Shown: in pieces, positions 1-6,341 of the stretch
How the letters are laid out: each line of letters opens with the position of its first letter
Position numbering within the stretch: the first letter of the stretch is position 1
From: Prevotella sp. UBA1705
GTDB taxonomy: Bacteria; Bacteroidota; Bacteroidia; Bacteroidales; Bacteroidaceae
Assembly (NCBI GenBank): GCA_002317385.1
Contig: DCJH01000035.1
Span: 49,656 to 60,914, forward strand
DNA length: 11,259 nucleotides
Reading direction: 5' to 3'
The notes under the pieces: model-generated
What the model was told of the DNA's origin: nothing
The model's input: the letters and a program-made list of their open reading frames with translations, nothing else
Databases searched by the model: none
Made by a program: the position numbers and the translations under genes

Positions 1-616
1 AGGTGTCGCGAGGCTGGGTCAGCACTTCCTCGATGCGCCGAACCTTCTCTGGCCCGTAGCAGTTGGGCGTAAGAAAACGACCGGTGAGGAGGCCGTCGTG
101 GGTCTCAATCTGGGTGCCGAGGATGGTGAGAGAAGACCCTTGAGGCTCGGTAGATGACCCTCCCCGGCCCTCCCTGGAGGGAGGGAGAGGCTGCGCGGTG
201 GAAGCATCGGGTGGAGTGGAAGTGTCCGATAGGCTTTGCGGGAAGAAGGGGCGCACCCAATTGTCGATGCTTGCGCTCACAATGAGGATGCGATGGCCGT
301 AGGATTGGGCCTCGCGGAGGGTGTCGAGACCTTGCGGTCGCAGGAGTTTCGCTCGGTTGTCTTGGGCAAACCGCTCGCAGACGGCGTTGAAATCGGTGAG
401 CGTCATGCCCTTGAAATAATAGGAAAAGAGGCGCTGTTTGGCCTTGTAGTTGGGGTAGAGGCGCAGCTTCATGAGCACCAACAGAGGCGCATGGAGCAGG
501 AATCCGAGGATGAACGGGCCTGTTCCCTTGGCGTATCGGATGAATTCGAGCAGCGTGTCCTTGGTGGTCAGCGTGCCGTCGAAGTCGAATATGTAGACCG
601 TTTGGCGTTCAGACAT
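1..616 (-). CDS. HAD-IB family phosphatase, 3' end cut off by the window edge
   Basis: I translated this frame from an ATG at 616; it stays open for 205 codons to the left edge, so the C-terminus is missing. Visible HAD motifs are motif I, DFDGT at residues 11-15 (nucleophile D11, acid/base D13), motif II, VSAS with S114, and the motif III lysine in CYGPEKVRR (K191). Motif IV lies outside the window. The helical cap between motifs I and II (about 25-95) fits the HAD-IB / phosphoserine-phosphatase-like group. Residues 127-164 form a Ser/Thr/Pro/Gly-rich stretch where I expect under ten residues in relatives; it contains repeat copy A. The start lies 12 bases after the stop of the prenyltransferase-like gene, so the two are probably cotranscribed. 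Inference: it could remove the 5'-phosphate from a polyprenyl-phospho-phosphoribose made by that neighbour. A generic small-molecule phosphatase is the alternative. Confidence 0.9.
   Translation of the reverse strand, partial: MSERQTVYIFDFDGTLTTKDTLLEFIRYAKGTGPFILGFLLHAPLLVLMKLRLYPNYKAKQRLFSYYFKGMTLTDFNAVCERFAQDNRAKLLRPQGLDTLREAQSYGHRILIVSASIDNWVRPFFPQSLSDTSTPPDASTAQPLPPSREGRGGSSTEPQGSSLTILGTQIETHDGLLTGRFLTPNCYGPEKVRRIEEVLTQPRDT
156..187. repeat. Palindromic element copy A, inside the HAD phosphatase gene
   Basis: A 32-bp unit made of GACCCTCCCCGG followed by the 18-bp core CCCTCCCTGGAGGGAGGG (168-185) and a final AG. Its core differs from that of copies B and C by one central base, which leaves 8-bp arms around GG. 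It is read on the minus strand as PLPPSREGRGGS (residues 143-154) in frame with the phosphatase. Confidence 0.9.
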
Positions 617-628
617 GGCGAGTGGGGG

Positions 629-1555
629 TCAGTTGACGTAGATGATGAGTAGGAACGACACAAACCAGGCGGCCACCACGAGCTGGATGAAATGGTCTTT
701 GAGGATGACCTTGGTGGGGTTTCCGCTTTTCTTCTCAACCACGGCAATCTGGATATAGCGCAGCAAGCCCACGAGAACAAATACGCTCGTGAGGTAGAGA
801 TAGTCGTTTTGGAACTGTGCAATGACCTCCGGGCTCACGGTATACATGATGTAACACACGAGCGTTACGCCCGCGGTGATGGTGATAGCCTGGTTGATGA
901 AGGTGGTGTTATAGTGTATTGTGTTCTTGCGCGGGGCCTCACCGGTGGCCTCCATGCGCAGAACGTCGTCGCGACGCTTGGCGAAACTCATGAAAAGCGT
1001 GATGAGGAAGGTCATCAATACAATCCATTTGCTGAGCACGATACCCGTGGCAACGCCTCCCGCCAGTAGCCGGAGCACGAAGCCGAAGGCCACGATGCAC
1101 ACGTCGATGATGGCATATTGCTTGAGCTTGGCGCAGTAGGCGAGGTTCAATACCCAGTAGAAGAGAATCACTCCGGCGGTTTCCAGCATCGGGCTGGAGA
1201 GGGATTCGGGCATAGGTTGGGCTGGGGTGACATGCCCAGTGAGGCCCATCAGCCCAAGAAAGGCTATGCCGAGGATGATCATCAGGGCCATCAATCCATA
1301 GGCCTGCGGCACGGAAACTGCGCCCGAGGCTATCGGACGACGGCACTTTTCGGGGTGGCGGCGGTCGTCGGCAACATCGTGTATGTCGTTGAAACAGTAG
1401 ACACTCGATGCCGCGAAGCTAAAGGCGACAAAGGTGATGAGGCCTGCCAGCATGGCCTGCCCGTTGAGAAGCTCGCCTCCAAACACGATGGGACCGAAGA
1501 CAAAGAGGTTCTTAATCCATTGGGCGGGGCGTATAAGTTTCAGCAAATTCTTCAT
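629..1555 (-). CDS. UbiA-superfamily prenyltransferase, decaprenyl-phosphate phosphoribosyltransferase (DPPR synthase)-like
   Basis: Predicted multi-span membrane protein of 308 aa. It has the Mg-binding UbiA motif as NDIHDVADD at residues 56-64, followed by HPEKCRRPIASG, then LKQYAIIDV with D151 and GFVLRLLAGG, then LSKW and KRRDD around 175-197. From memory this layout (Arg-Pro-x-Gln-Trp-x-Lys-Asn near the N-terminus, the first Asp motif, AGGVAT-x-I-x-LSKW) matches mycobacterial Rv3806c. That enzyme moves phosphoribose from PRPP to polyprenyl phosphate as the first step to arabinofuranose donors. The frame is open to an ATG at 1624, but that would add 23 Pro-rich residues overlapping the upstream gene. 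I chose the ATG at 1555, seven bases past that gene's stop, where family similarity begins. A loop at about 106-122 is Pro/Ser-rich and longer than I recall in Rv3806c. Family is sure; exact substrate is inferred. Confidence 0.9.
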   Translation of the reverse strand: MKNLLKLIRPAQWIKNLFVFGPIVFGGELLNGQAMLAGLITFVAFSFAASSVYCFNDIHDVADDRRHPEKCRRPIASGAVSVPQAYGLMALMIILGIAFLGLMGLTGHVTPAQPMPESLSSPMLETAGVILFYWVLNLAYCAKLKQYAIIDVCIVAFGFVLRLLAGGVATGIVLSKWIVLMTFLITLFMSFAKRRDDVLRMEATGEAPRKNTIHYNTTFINQAITITAGVTLVCYIMYTVSPEVIAQFQNDYLYLTSVFVLVGLLRYIQIAVVEKKSGNPTKVILKDHFIQLVVAAWFVSFLLIIYVN

Positions 1556-1562
1556 GATAGCA

Positions 1563-2600
1563 TCACGATTTGGTGGTTGCGGGAGTGGTGGGAGCACTCT
1601 CGGGTATGAGTTTGTCGAGGACATCGGACACCCATCCGGCCACTTTGCTCAGCACCCAAGCCAGCGGAAGGGTGACGACAAAGCACACAAGGAACGACGG
1701 CCAGTAAGTCCAGCCCTTGGGAATATAGTCGAGCACGAAGTGGATATGGATGAGATAGCACTCCAGACTCAATGCGCCGACAAAGCGAAAACACCAGTTA
1801 AACCATGCCGGTGTGCGGCGGAAGAGTCGGTTGAGGATCAAAATCGTGGTCACGGTGAGGGGTATATACAGCATCCTCTCGATGAAAAGCGGGAACTCGC
1901 CGTGCCTCATCTGCTCCAGAAAGACACTCGACGTGAACGCCATAACGAACATCAGGAGGATCATCCAGACCCCGGCGCCGTCCACTTGGTCCTTTCTCCT
2001 GACCATTTCTCCCATGTTTATGCCAATGAAAAAGATGGGGACGCGACTCCAGAATATCTCCAAGTGACCCACGGCATGATTGATTGGGGTGACCCACTGC
2101 ACCAGAATGCACCACATGACCATCACCACGGGCAGCCAACGGTATATGGGATGGCGCTTGATGAGCTCCATATAGGCCGGCGCAAAGAGGTAGAGCATCA
2201 TCGTGGCAGGTATGTACCAGAACGTGAGCTCGTCGTGGAGCCAGAAGTCCCAGTTAATGGTGATGTCGCCGATGAGGTCTATCCATGCCATGAGGTTGCC
2301 TCCGTGGAAGCGCGGAATGTAGTAGAGGCAGGCAATGATGAGCCATGCCGGGTAGATGCGGAGATAGCGACGGCGGAAGAAATGCTTCCAGTCGGGGCGC
2401 TTCATCCATGCGAACCACAGTCCGATGCCGCTCAGGAAGAGGAAGATATCCACGCCGATGTTGCCCATTCGGCGTAGTCCGAAGAACATGTCCCAGCGCG
2501 GAAGGCTCACATGAAACAGGATGATGAAGAGCATGGCAGCACCCATCTGCTCACCGCGGAAGCGGCTGATGTTGGCCAATTCGATATCGGGGATTCTCAT
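1563..2600 (-). CDS. Acyltransferase-3 family membrane protein (second of two)
   Basis: A 345-aa, very hydrophobic protein with about ten predicted membrane segments, the usual length for the acyltransferase-3 family (PF01757). These integral membrane proteins O-acylate (often acetylate or succinylate) sugars of polysaccharides, lipopolysaccharide or other envelope molecules. Family features seen are a His at the end of the first membrane segment (LFHVSL, H30), the GVDIFLFLSGIGL segment at about 49-61, and the basic RRRYLRIYP motif at about 76-84. The Arg eleven positions before the His, typical of the R-x10-H motif, is not obvious; position 19 is Met. The tail from about residue 335 is short and Pro/Thr/Ser-rich. 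The start ATG overlaps the stop of the preceding acyltransferase gene (ATGA), which implies translational coupling, and the prenyltransferase-like gene follows after seven bases. The acyl donor and acceptor cannot be told from sequence. Confidence 0.9.
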   Translation of the reverse strand: MRIPDIELANISRFRGEQMGAAMLFIILFHVSLPRWDMFFGLRRMGNIGVDIFLFLSGIGLWFAWMKRPDWKHFFRRRYLRIYPAWLIIACLYYIPRFHGGNLMAWIDLIGDITINWDFWLHDELTFWYIPATMMLYLFAPAYMELIKRHPIYRWLPVVMVMWCILVQWVTPINHAVGHLEIFWSRVPIFFIGINMGEMVRRKDQVDGAGVWMILLMFVMAFTSSVFLEQMRHGEFPLFIERMLYIPLTVTTILILNRLFRRTPAWFNWCFRFVGALSLECYLIHIHFVLDYIPKGWTYWPSFLVCFVVTLPLAWVLSKVAGWVSDVLDKLIPESAPTTPATTKS

Positions 2601-3793
2601 GATTGCATCTTAGGGTTGGGGATTTTCTTCATCAACTCGCGCAGAAGCCATGCTGCACCGAGGCAGACGATGGCGTAGAGCAGGAGGCCTGCGTAAACAT
2701 CGCCACTACGGGAAATAGGGATAAACACCTTGCGCACCACCGGATGGATGACAAACAAGGCTGCGGAGATGCTGCCCATCCACTCCAACCATCGGAAGAC
2801 GCGGCCCATGGGCCGTAGCTCGGCGAAGACATGGAACAGCTTGATGAAGTAGATGGAGGCATAACAGATAAGTGCAGGCACGAAGGCCCACGCGTAGAAG
2901 TTGTTGCTCATGCTGATGATGAGGAACGAACAGAATACAAACGACATCATGGTACCCAGCCCGTTGAGGTTTACCAGGATGATTTTTTCACCATAACGGG
3001 CAAACAACAGTCCCAGTCCGAAGGGCAGCATGCCGCCCATGAAGTTATATCTGTAGCGGTTGATGAGGTCGCCTTCGGGATCCATGAAGAGCTGGAGGGT
3101 CACGCAGATGACCATCAATCCGGCTGTCCAACCCCAGTGTCGGCGGTAGAGCAGCAGGCGATAGATGATGTATAGCTGCAGCATGAGCCCGAAATACCAG
3201 TATGGGCCCGGCCAGATATTGCGGTCGGGCTCCGGCAGCAGATTGTTGAACATACCCAGTTGGGCCACAATCTGCAGCACCGTGTAGTGCCAACGCCCGG
3301 CGGTGATGGCATCGACGAAGGTGAAACAGATAAATCCAACAATCATCATCTTGAAGAGTTTGAGAAAATGGTAGCGCACAAACTGCCAATGGGAGACCCT
3401 CCCCGACCCTCCCTGCAGGGAGGGAGGGGCCATGCGGGACGTGGTGGTCGAGGTGCCGTTGCCCTCTGCTGGCTCCCTCCCTGCAGGGAGGGCCGGGGAG
3501 GGTCCGCTGTTGTTGTACTTCCTTTCCAGTCCGAAAGCACTGAGGAAAAGGAAGATAGGCACTCCGTAATGGCCAAAGTAGGAGAGGATATGCAGCAGGA
3601 AATATTCGCCCGGAGGGTTCATCACCTGGGCAAACCAGGCCACATTATGCTGGAAAAACTGGTATTCGTTCTCCTTGACGATGGGGTTGAGCCAGTGGCA
3701 ATAGTTGTGGAGCGCGATGCCGAGAATGGCTAATCCGCGCAGCGCATTGCACTCGGCTCGGGTTAAAGGTTCGTTATTGAGTTTTATTTCCAT
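2597..3793 (-). CDS. Acyltransferase-3 family membrane protein carrying an in-frame palindromic repeat pair (first of two)
   Basis: A 398-aa polytopic membrane protein of the acyltransferase-3 family. It begins with an ALRGLAILGIALHNYCHW segment (R19, H29, H33), then GVPIFLFLSAFGLERKY (about 77-93), then a basic VRYHFLKLFK segment (139-148) and further hydrophobic helices to residue 385. Between the FLSAFGLERKY helix and the basic segment lie about 39 extra residues (96-134), rich in Pro, Gly, Ser and Thr. The DNA there holds repeat copies B and C. Removing them would leave about 360 aa, a normal family length and a normal junction. The insert sits in a loop beside the membrane, so activity may be kept. 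The start follows a heptameric repeat run, 65 bases after the phosphoethanolamine transferase gene. The stop overlaps the next acyltransferase start by four bases. Being paired with a paralogue suggests two acylations or two acceptors. Confidence 0.9.
   Translation of the reverse strand: MEIKLNNEPLTRAECNALRGLAILGIALHNYCHWLNPIVKENEYQFFQHNVAWFAQVMNPPGEYFLLHILSYFGHYGVPIFLFLSAFGLERKYNNSGPSPALPAGREPAEGNGTSTTTSRMAPPSLQGGSGRVSHWQFVRYHFLKLFKMMIVGFICFTFVDAITAGRWHYTVLQIVAQLGMFNNLLPEPDRNIWPGPYWYFGLMLQLYIIYRLLLYRRHWGWTAGLMVICVTLQLFMDPEGDLINRYRYNFMGGMLPFGLGLLFARYGEKIILVNLNGLGTMMSFVFCSFLIISMSNNFYAWAFVPALICYASIYFIKLFHVFAELRPMGRVFRWLEWMGSISAALFVIHPVVRKVFIPISRSGDVYAGLLLYAIVCLGAAWLLRELMKKIPNPKMQS
3395..3426. 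repeat. Palindromic element copy B, inside the first acyltransferase gene
   Basis: Same orientation as copy A. The core CCCTCCCTGCAGGGAGGG at 3407-3424 is a perfect 18-bp palindrome, preceded by GACCCTCCCCGA. Over the 32 bp it differs from copy A at two positions and from the reverse complement of copy C at one. It is read in the acyltransferase as APPSLQGGSGRV (residues 122-133). Confidence 0.92.
3473..3504. repeat. Palindromic element copy C, inverted relative to A and B
   Basis: The perfect 18-bp core lies at 3475-3492, followed by CCGGGGAGGGTC. It is 46 bases from copy B and in the opposite orientation, so B and C together form a large inverted repeat. Read in the acyltransferase it gives SGPSPALPAGRE (residues 96-107), a different peptide from copies A and B because orientation and phase differ. 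Confidence 0.92.
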
Positions 3794-3827
3794 GTGTCAG
3801 GTGATGGGTGTTAGGTGGTGGGTGTTA
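3793..3827 (-). repeat. Run of degenerate heptamers directly before the first acyltransferase start
   Basis: Read on the minus strand, the spacer contains consecutive seven-base units TAACACC, CACCACC, TAACACC, CATCACC and TGACACA. The last overlaps the A of the start codon. On the plus strand this appears as two 14-base tandem copies (3800-3813 and 3814-3827) with one mismatch. The rest of the 65-base spacer has a run of seven T on the plus strand and no clear Shine-Dalgarno site. Confidence 0.7.
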
Positions 3828-3858
3828 AGCCATGCGGTGTGTTTTTTTCTTCAATAAC

Positions 3859-5787
3859 CTAATGGCGGGTCTGAGAGTAGGCCACCCTCTCTTTCTGCCC
3901 GGGCAGGATAGGACCTTCGATGGGGATGGACTTCTTGTGGGATTCGGCGTCGCGCAGCTTGTCGTAATCGGCCGAATTCTTGAGGATGCGGGGGCGCATC
4001 TCGTTGTAATCGGGCGACAAAACATTGTATTGCGGATGATAATCCTTGGTGGCGATGCCGCCGAGCCACACCATCATGTGGGGCAAGGCGTCGGTCATGA
4101 ACCGTCGGTCCTTGGCGTCCTTGATGGCCTTGAACACCTCCGGATGCTTCACGGCATACTTATGGGAGCAGAATATCCAGAAGGGCACCTCAAACTCGTA
4201 GTGGGCCAAGGGCCAGTCGATGGCGGCGCTGTGGTTGCGGCAGATGAAGTCGCGGCCCGGTTCGTAGCACTCCTCGCCGTGGTCGGGCATGTAGACCACT
4301 ATCGCTTCCTGATTCTCAAAGCGCTTGCAGATGGCGTCTACGATAGAGTCGTTGTAGTGAACGGCATTGTCGTAGTCGGCGATCACGCGTCGATGGTAGT
4401 TGTCGAGCTCCGGGCGCGCCTCCTCGTAAGCCTCCGGTCCGAACACGCGGCGGTTGTCGGGACAGCGCGTGCGATAGCTCACGTGCTGGCCAATGAGGTG
4501 GAAGATGATGAAATTGTGGTCCTTGGGATTGATTTTCCCCTCCTTCACGAAGTTGTCGTAGTCGCTCAGCAGTCCGTCGTCGTAGCGGTGGAGCTCCTCG
4601 TTGCGCGTATCGAAGAGACTCTTGTTGAGGGTGGGATTGTTGAGGAAGAAGCCTCCCGAGAAATCGTAGACGGCCTCCTTGGCCTGGGGGAGAAACTGAT
4701 TGGTGAGGAACGTCACGTGGTAGCCGGCCTTGCGAAACAGCTCGGGGAAGAGCGGATAGTCGCACCATTCGCCCTTCTCGCCGATGACATGCATCGACAG
4801 AAAGTTCTTGAACACAAAGCTTGTGAGGTTCCAACAGCTCACCACATCGCTGAACTTGGTGAGCAATCCGCGCTCCTCGCGCTTCACCTGGAGCGGAGTA
4901 GTGTTGAGTCTATAGCCGTAGAGCTGCGAGTGAACCTTGCCATAGCTCTCGCCGATGATAAGCACAATCTGGGGCGAGCGATAGCTGCACGAGTCTACCT
5001 TGGCGCGCTCGGCGGCATCGATGCAGCGGTCTATCTGCTTGGCAGCGAGCGCATTGCTATACACGCTGAACGCCAATCGATAGAGGGGGAGATAGAATTC
5101 GCCATGATTCTTGTTGGTGAGCAGGTGCTCCACGGTGCCGATGCTGTTGGCGGTCATGAGCCGAGTCATGCCCACCTTGTTGTTGAGGCTGAACACCACG
5201 CCCAGAATGAGCATCACGCCCACAGCCAATCCACCGATAAGGCCGGCGTGCAGGCGCTGCAGCAGGGCCCTAAGCCGCTTCATCTCCAGCCGGATAATCA
5301 TGCGCTGCCGCAGGTCGAGCATGCGCAAGAGCGTGTGCCGCAGCTTCCATACGAGGTGGAGCAGCATGAGCAGGAATATCCATTGCAGGGGCGAGAAGAT
5401 GACGTCGGGCGAGAGATAGGTGCGCAGGAATTCGCCCGCCTCGCGGCTGTCGGTCTCGCTCACCAGCAGGAGCATGGTGGGAGTGATGGTCGATCCGAAT
5501 TTCCAGAAGCAGTAGACGTCGACGATGGCCACGGCATAGAGCACGGCATAGACCAGCACGCGCACCCAGGTGCGTATCTTGCGAAGGATGAGCAGGAGCG
5601 CCACGCAGGCCAGATAGTCGTCGAGAAAGAGCTCGGTAAAGAGGTTGGCATAGAGCTTGGCGCTCTTGGTGTCGGGCAGGGTGAGCACGGCGCAGAGCAC
5701 GCCGAGCACGTACATCGTCACGAAGAACGTGCGGTTCACCGTGATGGGTCTGAGCAGCCAATGCGCCACTTGTCTCAAATTCCTCAT
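3859..5787 (-). CDS. Phosphoethanolamine transferase, EptA/CptA/MCR-like (sulfatase-fold, inner membrane)
   Basis: A 642-aa protein with about five N-terminal membrane segments (roughly 21-38, 56-70, 75-95, 130-147, 183-200) and a soluble alkaline-phosphatase-fold domain from about 270. These enzymes move phosphoethanolamine from phosphatidylethanolamine to lipid A or core sugars on the periplasmic face. The catalytic set is intact by comparison with MCR-1/EptA: E280 in IIGES, nucleophile T322 four residues after C318 (SCWNLT), H435 in the IGQHVSY segment, D502 and H503 in PDHGEE, and H519 in CRNHS. The spacing from T322 to D502 (180) equals that recalled for MCR-1 (T285 to D465). Zinc ligands would be E280, T322, D502 and H503. 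It is the first gene of the minus-strand operon, with a promoter-like motif just upstream. The acceptor is unknown; Bacteroidetes lipid A or a glycan are both possible. Other sulfatase-fold transferases are less likely given these residues. Confidence 0.92.
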   Translation of the reverse strand: MRNLRQVAHWLLRPITVNRTFFVTMYVLGVLCAVLTLPDTKSAKLYANLFTELFLDDYLACVALLLILRKIRTWVRVLVYAVLYAVAIVDVYCFWKFGSTITPTMLLLVSETDSREAGEFLRTYLSPDVIFSPLQWIFLLMLLHLVWKLRHTLLRMLDLRQRMIIRLEMKRLRALLQRLHAGLIGGLAVGVMLILGVVFSLNNKVGMTRLMTANSIGTVEHLLTNKNHGEFYLPLYRLAFSVYSNALAAKQIDRCIDAAERAKVDSCSYRSPQIVLIIGESYGKVHSQLYGYRLNTTPLQVKREERGLLTKFSDVVSCWNLTSFVFKNFLSMHVIGEKGEWCDYPLFPELFRKAGYHVTFLTNQFLPQAKEAVYDFSGGFFLNNPTLNKSLFDTRNEELHRYDDGLLSDYDNFVKEGKINPKDHNFIIFHLIGQHVSYRTRCPDNRRVFGPEAYEEARPELDNYHRRVIADYDNAVHYNDSIVDAICKRFENQEAIVVYMPDHGEECYEPGRDFICRNHSAAIDWPLAHYEFEVPFWIFCSHKYAVKHPEVFKAIKDAKDRRFMTDALPHMMVWLGGIATKDYHPQYNVLSPDYNEMRPRILKNSADYDKLRDAESHKKSIPIEGPILPGQKERVAYSQTRH

Positions 5788-5810
5788 TCTTTTCTATTGC
5801 TTACTTACTG

Positions 5811-5841
5811 CAAAAATAGCAAAATATACGTGAAAAGCAAT
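5811..5841 (-). promoter_or_regulatory. Predicted Bacteroidetes-type promoter of the envelope operon
   Basis: On the minus strand TATTTTTG (5811-5818) matches the -7 consensus TAnnTTTG exactly. ATTG (5838-5841) lies 19 bases upstream as a partial -33 box (consensus TTTG). The -7 box ends 23 bases before the ATG of the phosphoethanolamine transferase gene, giving a short leader. A full TTTG is present at 5845-5848, but with a 26-base spacer that is too long. Placement is by pattern only. Confidence 0.6.
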
Positions 5842-5870
5842 GCTCAAACGGGAAATTAACACCCGTAGGG

Positions 5871-5886
5871 CACAACTATAGTTGTG
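5871..5886. promoter_or_regulatory. Perfect 16-bp palindrome, candidate operator
   Basis: CACAACTATAGTTGTG is identical to its reverse complement. It lies 30 bases upstream of the -33 box of the minus-strand operon, a sensible place for a dimeric regulator. It could equally be part of a dispersed intergenic repeat. No regulator gene is in the window. Confidence 0.45.
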
Positions 5887-5936
5887 GGATGGGACTGCCA
5901 GGGCATTTTAACGTGGGTAGTCGCAGAATGGGGCGG

Positions 5937-5955
5937 TCAGGCTTCTTCGGCCTGA
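5937..5955. other. Short hairpin in the divergent intergenic region
   Basis: TCAGGC and GCCTGA form a 6-bp stem with a 7-base loop. Neither strand has a T run after it, so it is not a normal intrinsic terminator. Its role is unknown. Confidence 0.35.
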
Positions 5956-6078
5956 GAATGTCAAGATAGTTGGTCAATCATTTTTGCTCGAAGTAGATTT
6001 CCTTTGGGCCTTTCTACCTCGTTTTCCCCCGATCCATAGCTGTTTTTTAGTCCAATCCGTCGTCATGGCTGAGCGAAA

Positions 6079-6147
6079 AGGGCCTAATCGCCGAGCCATC
6101 TCTATGTTTTCGCGGTGAAAAGAGGCCCTATTCCTATTGCGATTAGG
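6079..6147. repeat. Nested inverted repeats sharing one left arm
   Basis: AGGGCCT (6079-6085) can pair with AGGCCCT (6123-6129), while the overlapping CCTAATCGC (6083-6091) can pair with GCGATTAGG (6139-6147). The two pairings compete for shared bases. GGGCCT or its complement also occurs at 6006-6011 and 6235-6240, so the block may be decayed repeats. Confidence 0.4.
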
Positions 6148-6341
6148 TAGTAATCGTGGGCTAATCGGGAGGCTTTCGTCTCTCGGAAAGATAGTCGAGA
6201 TTGGTAATCCGCTGGTGCTTAGAGGGTTGCGAATGGGCCTATTTTTCGACGATTTTCCACCTTTCGCCTTCGCAATTCCATTTTTGTCGAGGATGAGAAC
6301 GGATGTTCAAGATATTTCATGAAGTATTTTTGTTTTTAGAA

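Noticed and set aside
156..187. A frameshift or pseudogene in the phosphatase because of the insertion
   Set aside because: The frame stays open through the element and continues into the conserved GTQIE and CYGPEKVRR segments, so the gene looks intact up to the window edge.
19..207. Separate small minus-strand protein of 62 codons at the left edge
   Set aside because: It is another frame of the HAD phosphatase gene; its PLPP-type sequence comes only from repeat copy A.
1556..1624. Upstream start for the prenyltransferase-like gene
   Set aside because: It would overlap the preceding acyltransferase gene by over 60 bases and add a Pro-rich N-terminus absent from the family; the ATG at 1555 fits better.
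1434..2477. Plus-strand open frame of 347 codons across the prenyltransferase and second acyltransferase genes
   Set aside because: It spans two convincing minus-strand membrane protein genes and encodes a His/Glu-rich sequence with no membrane or domain signal.
3395..3504. The GC-rich palindromes as transcription terminators or a CRISPR array
   Set aside because: They lie inside an open reading frame with no T run, there are only two copies here in inverted orientation, and no spacers of regular length are present.
3832..5859. Plus-strand open frame of 675 codons opposite the phosphoethanolamine transferase gene
   Set aside because: The opposite strand carries a complete enzyme with all catalytic residues. 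The antisense protein is a low-complexity Val/Glu/His/Ala mixture with no family features, as expected from GC-rich codon bias.
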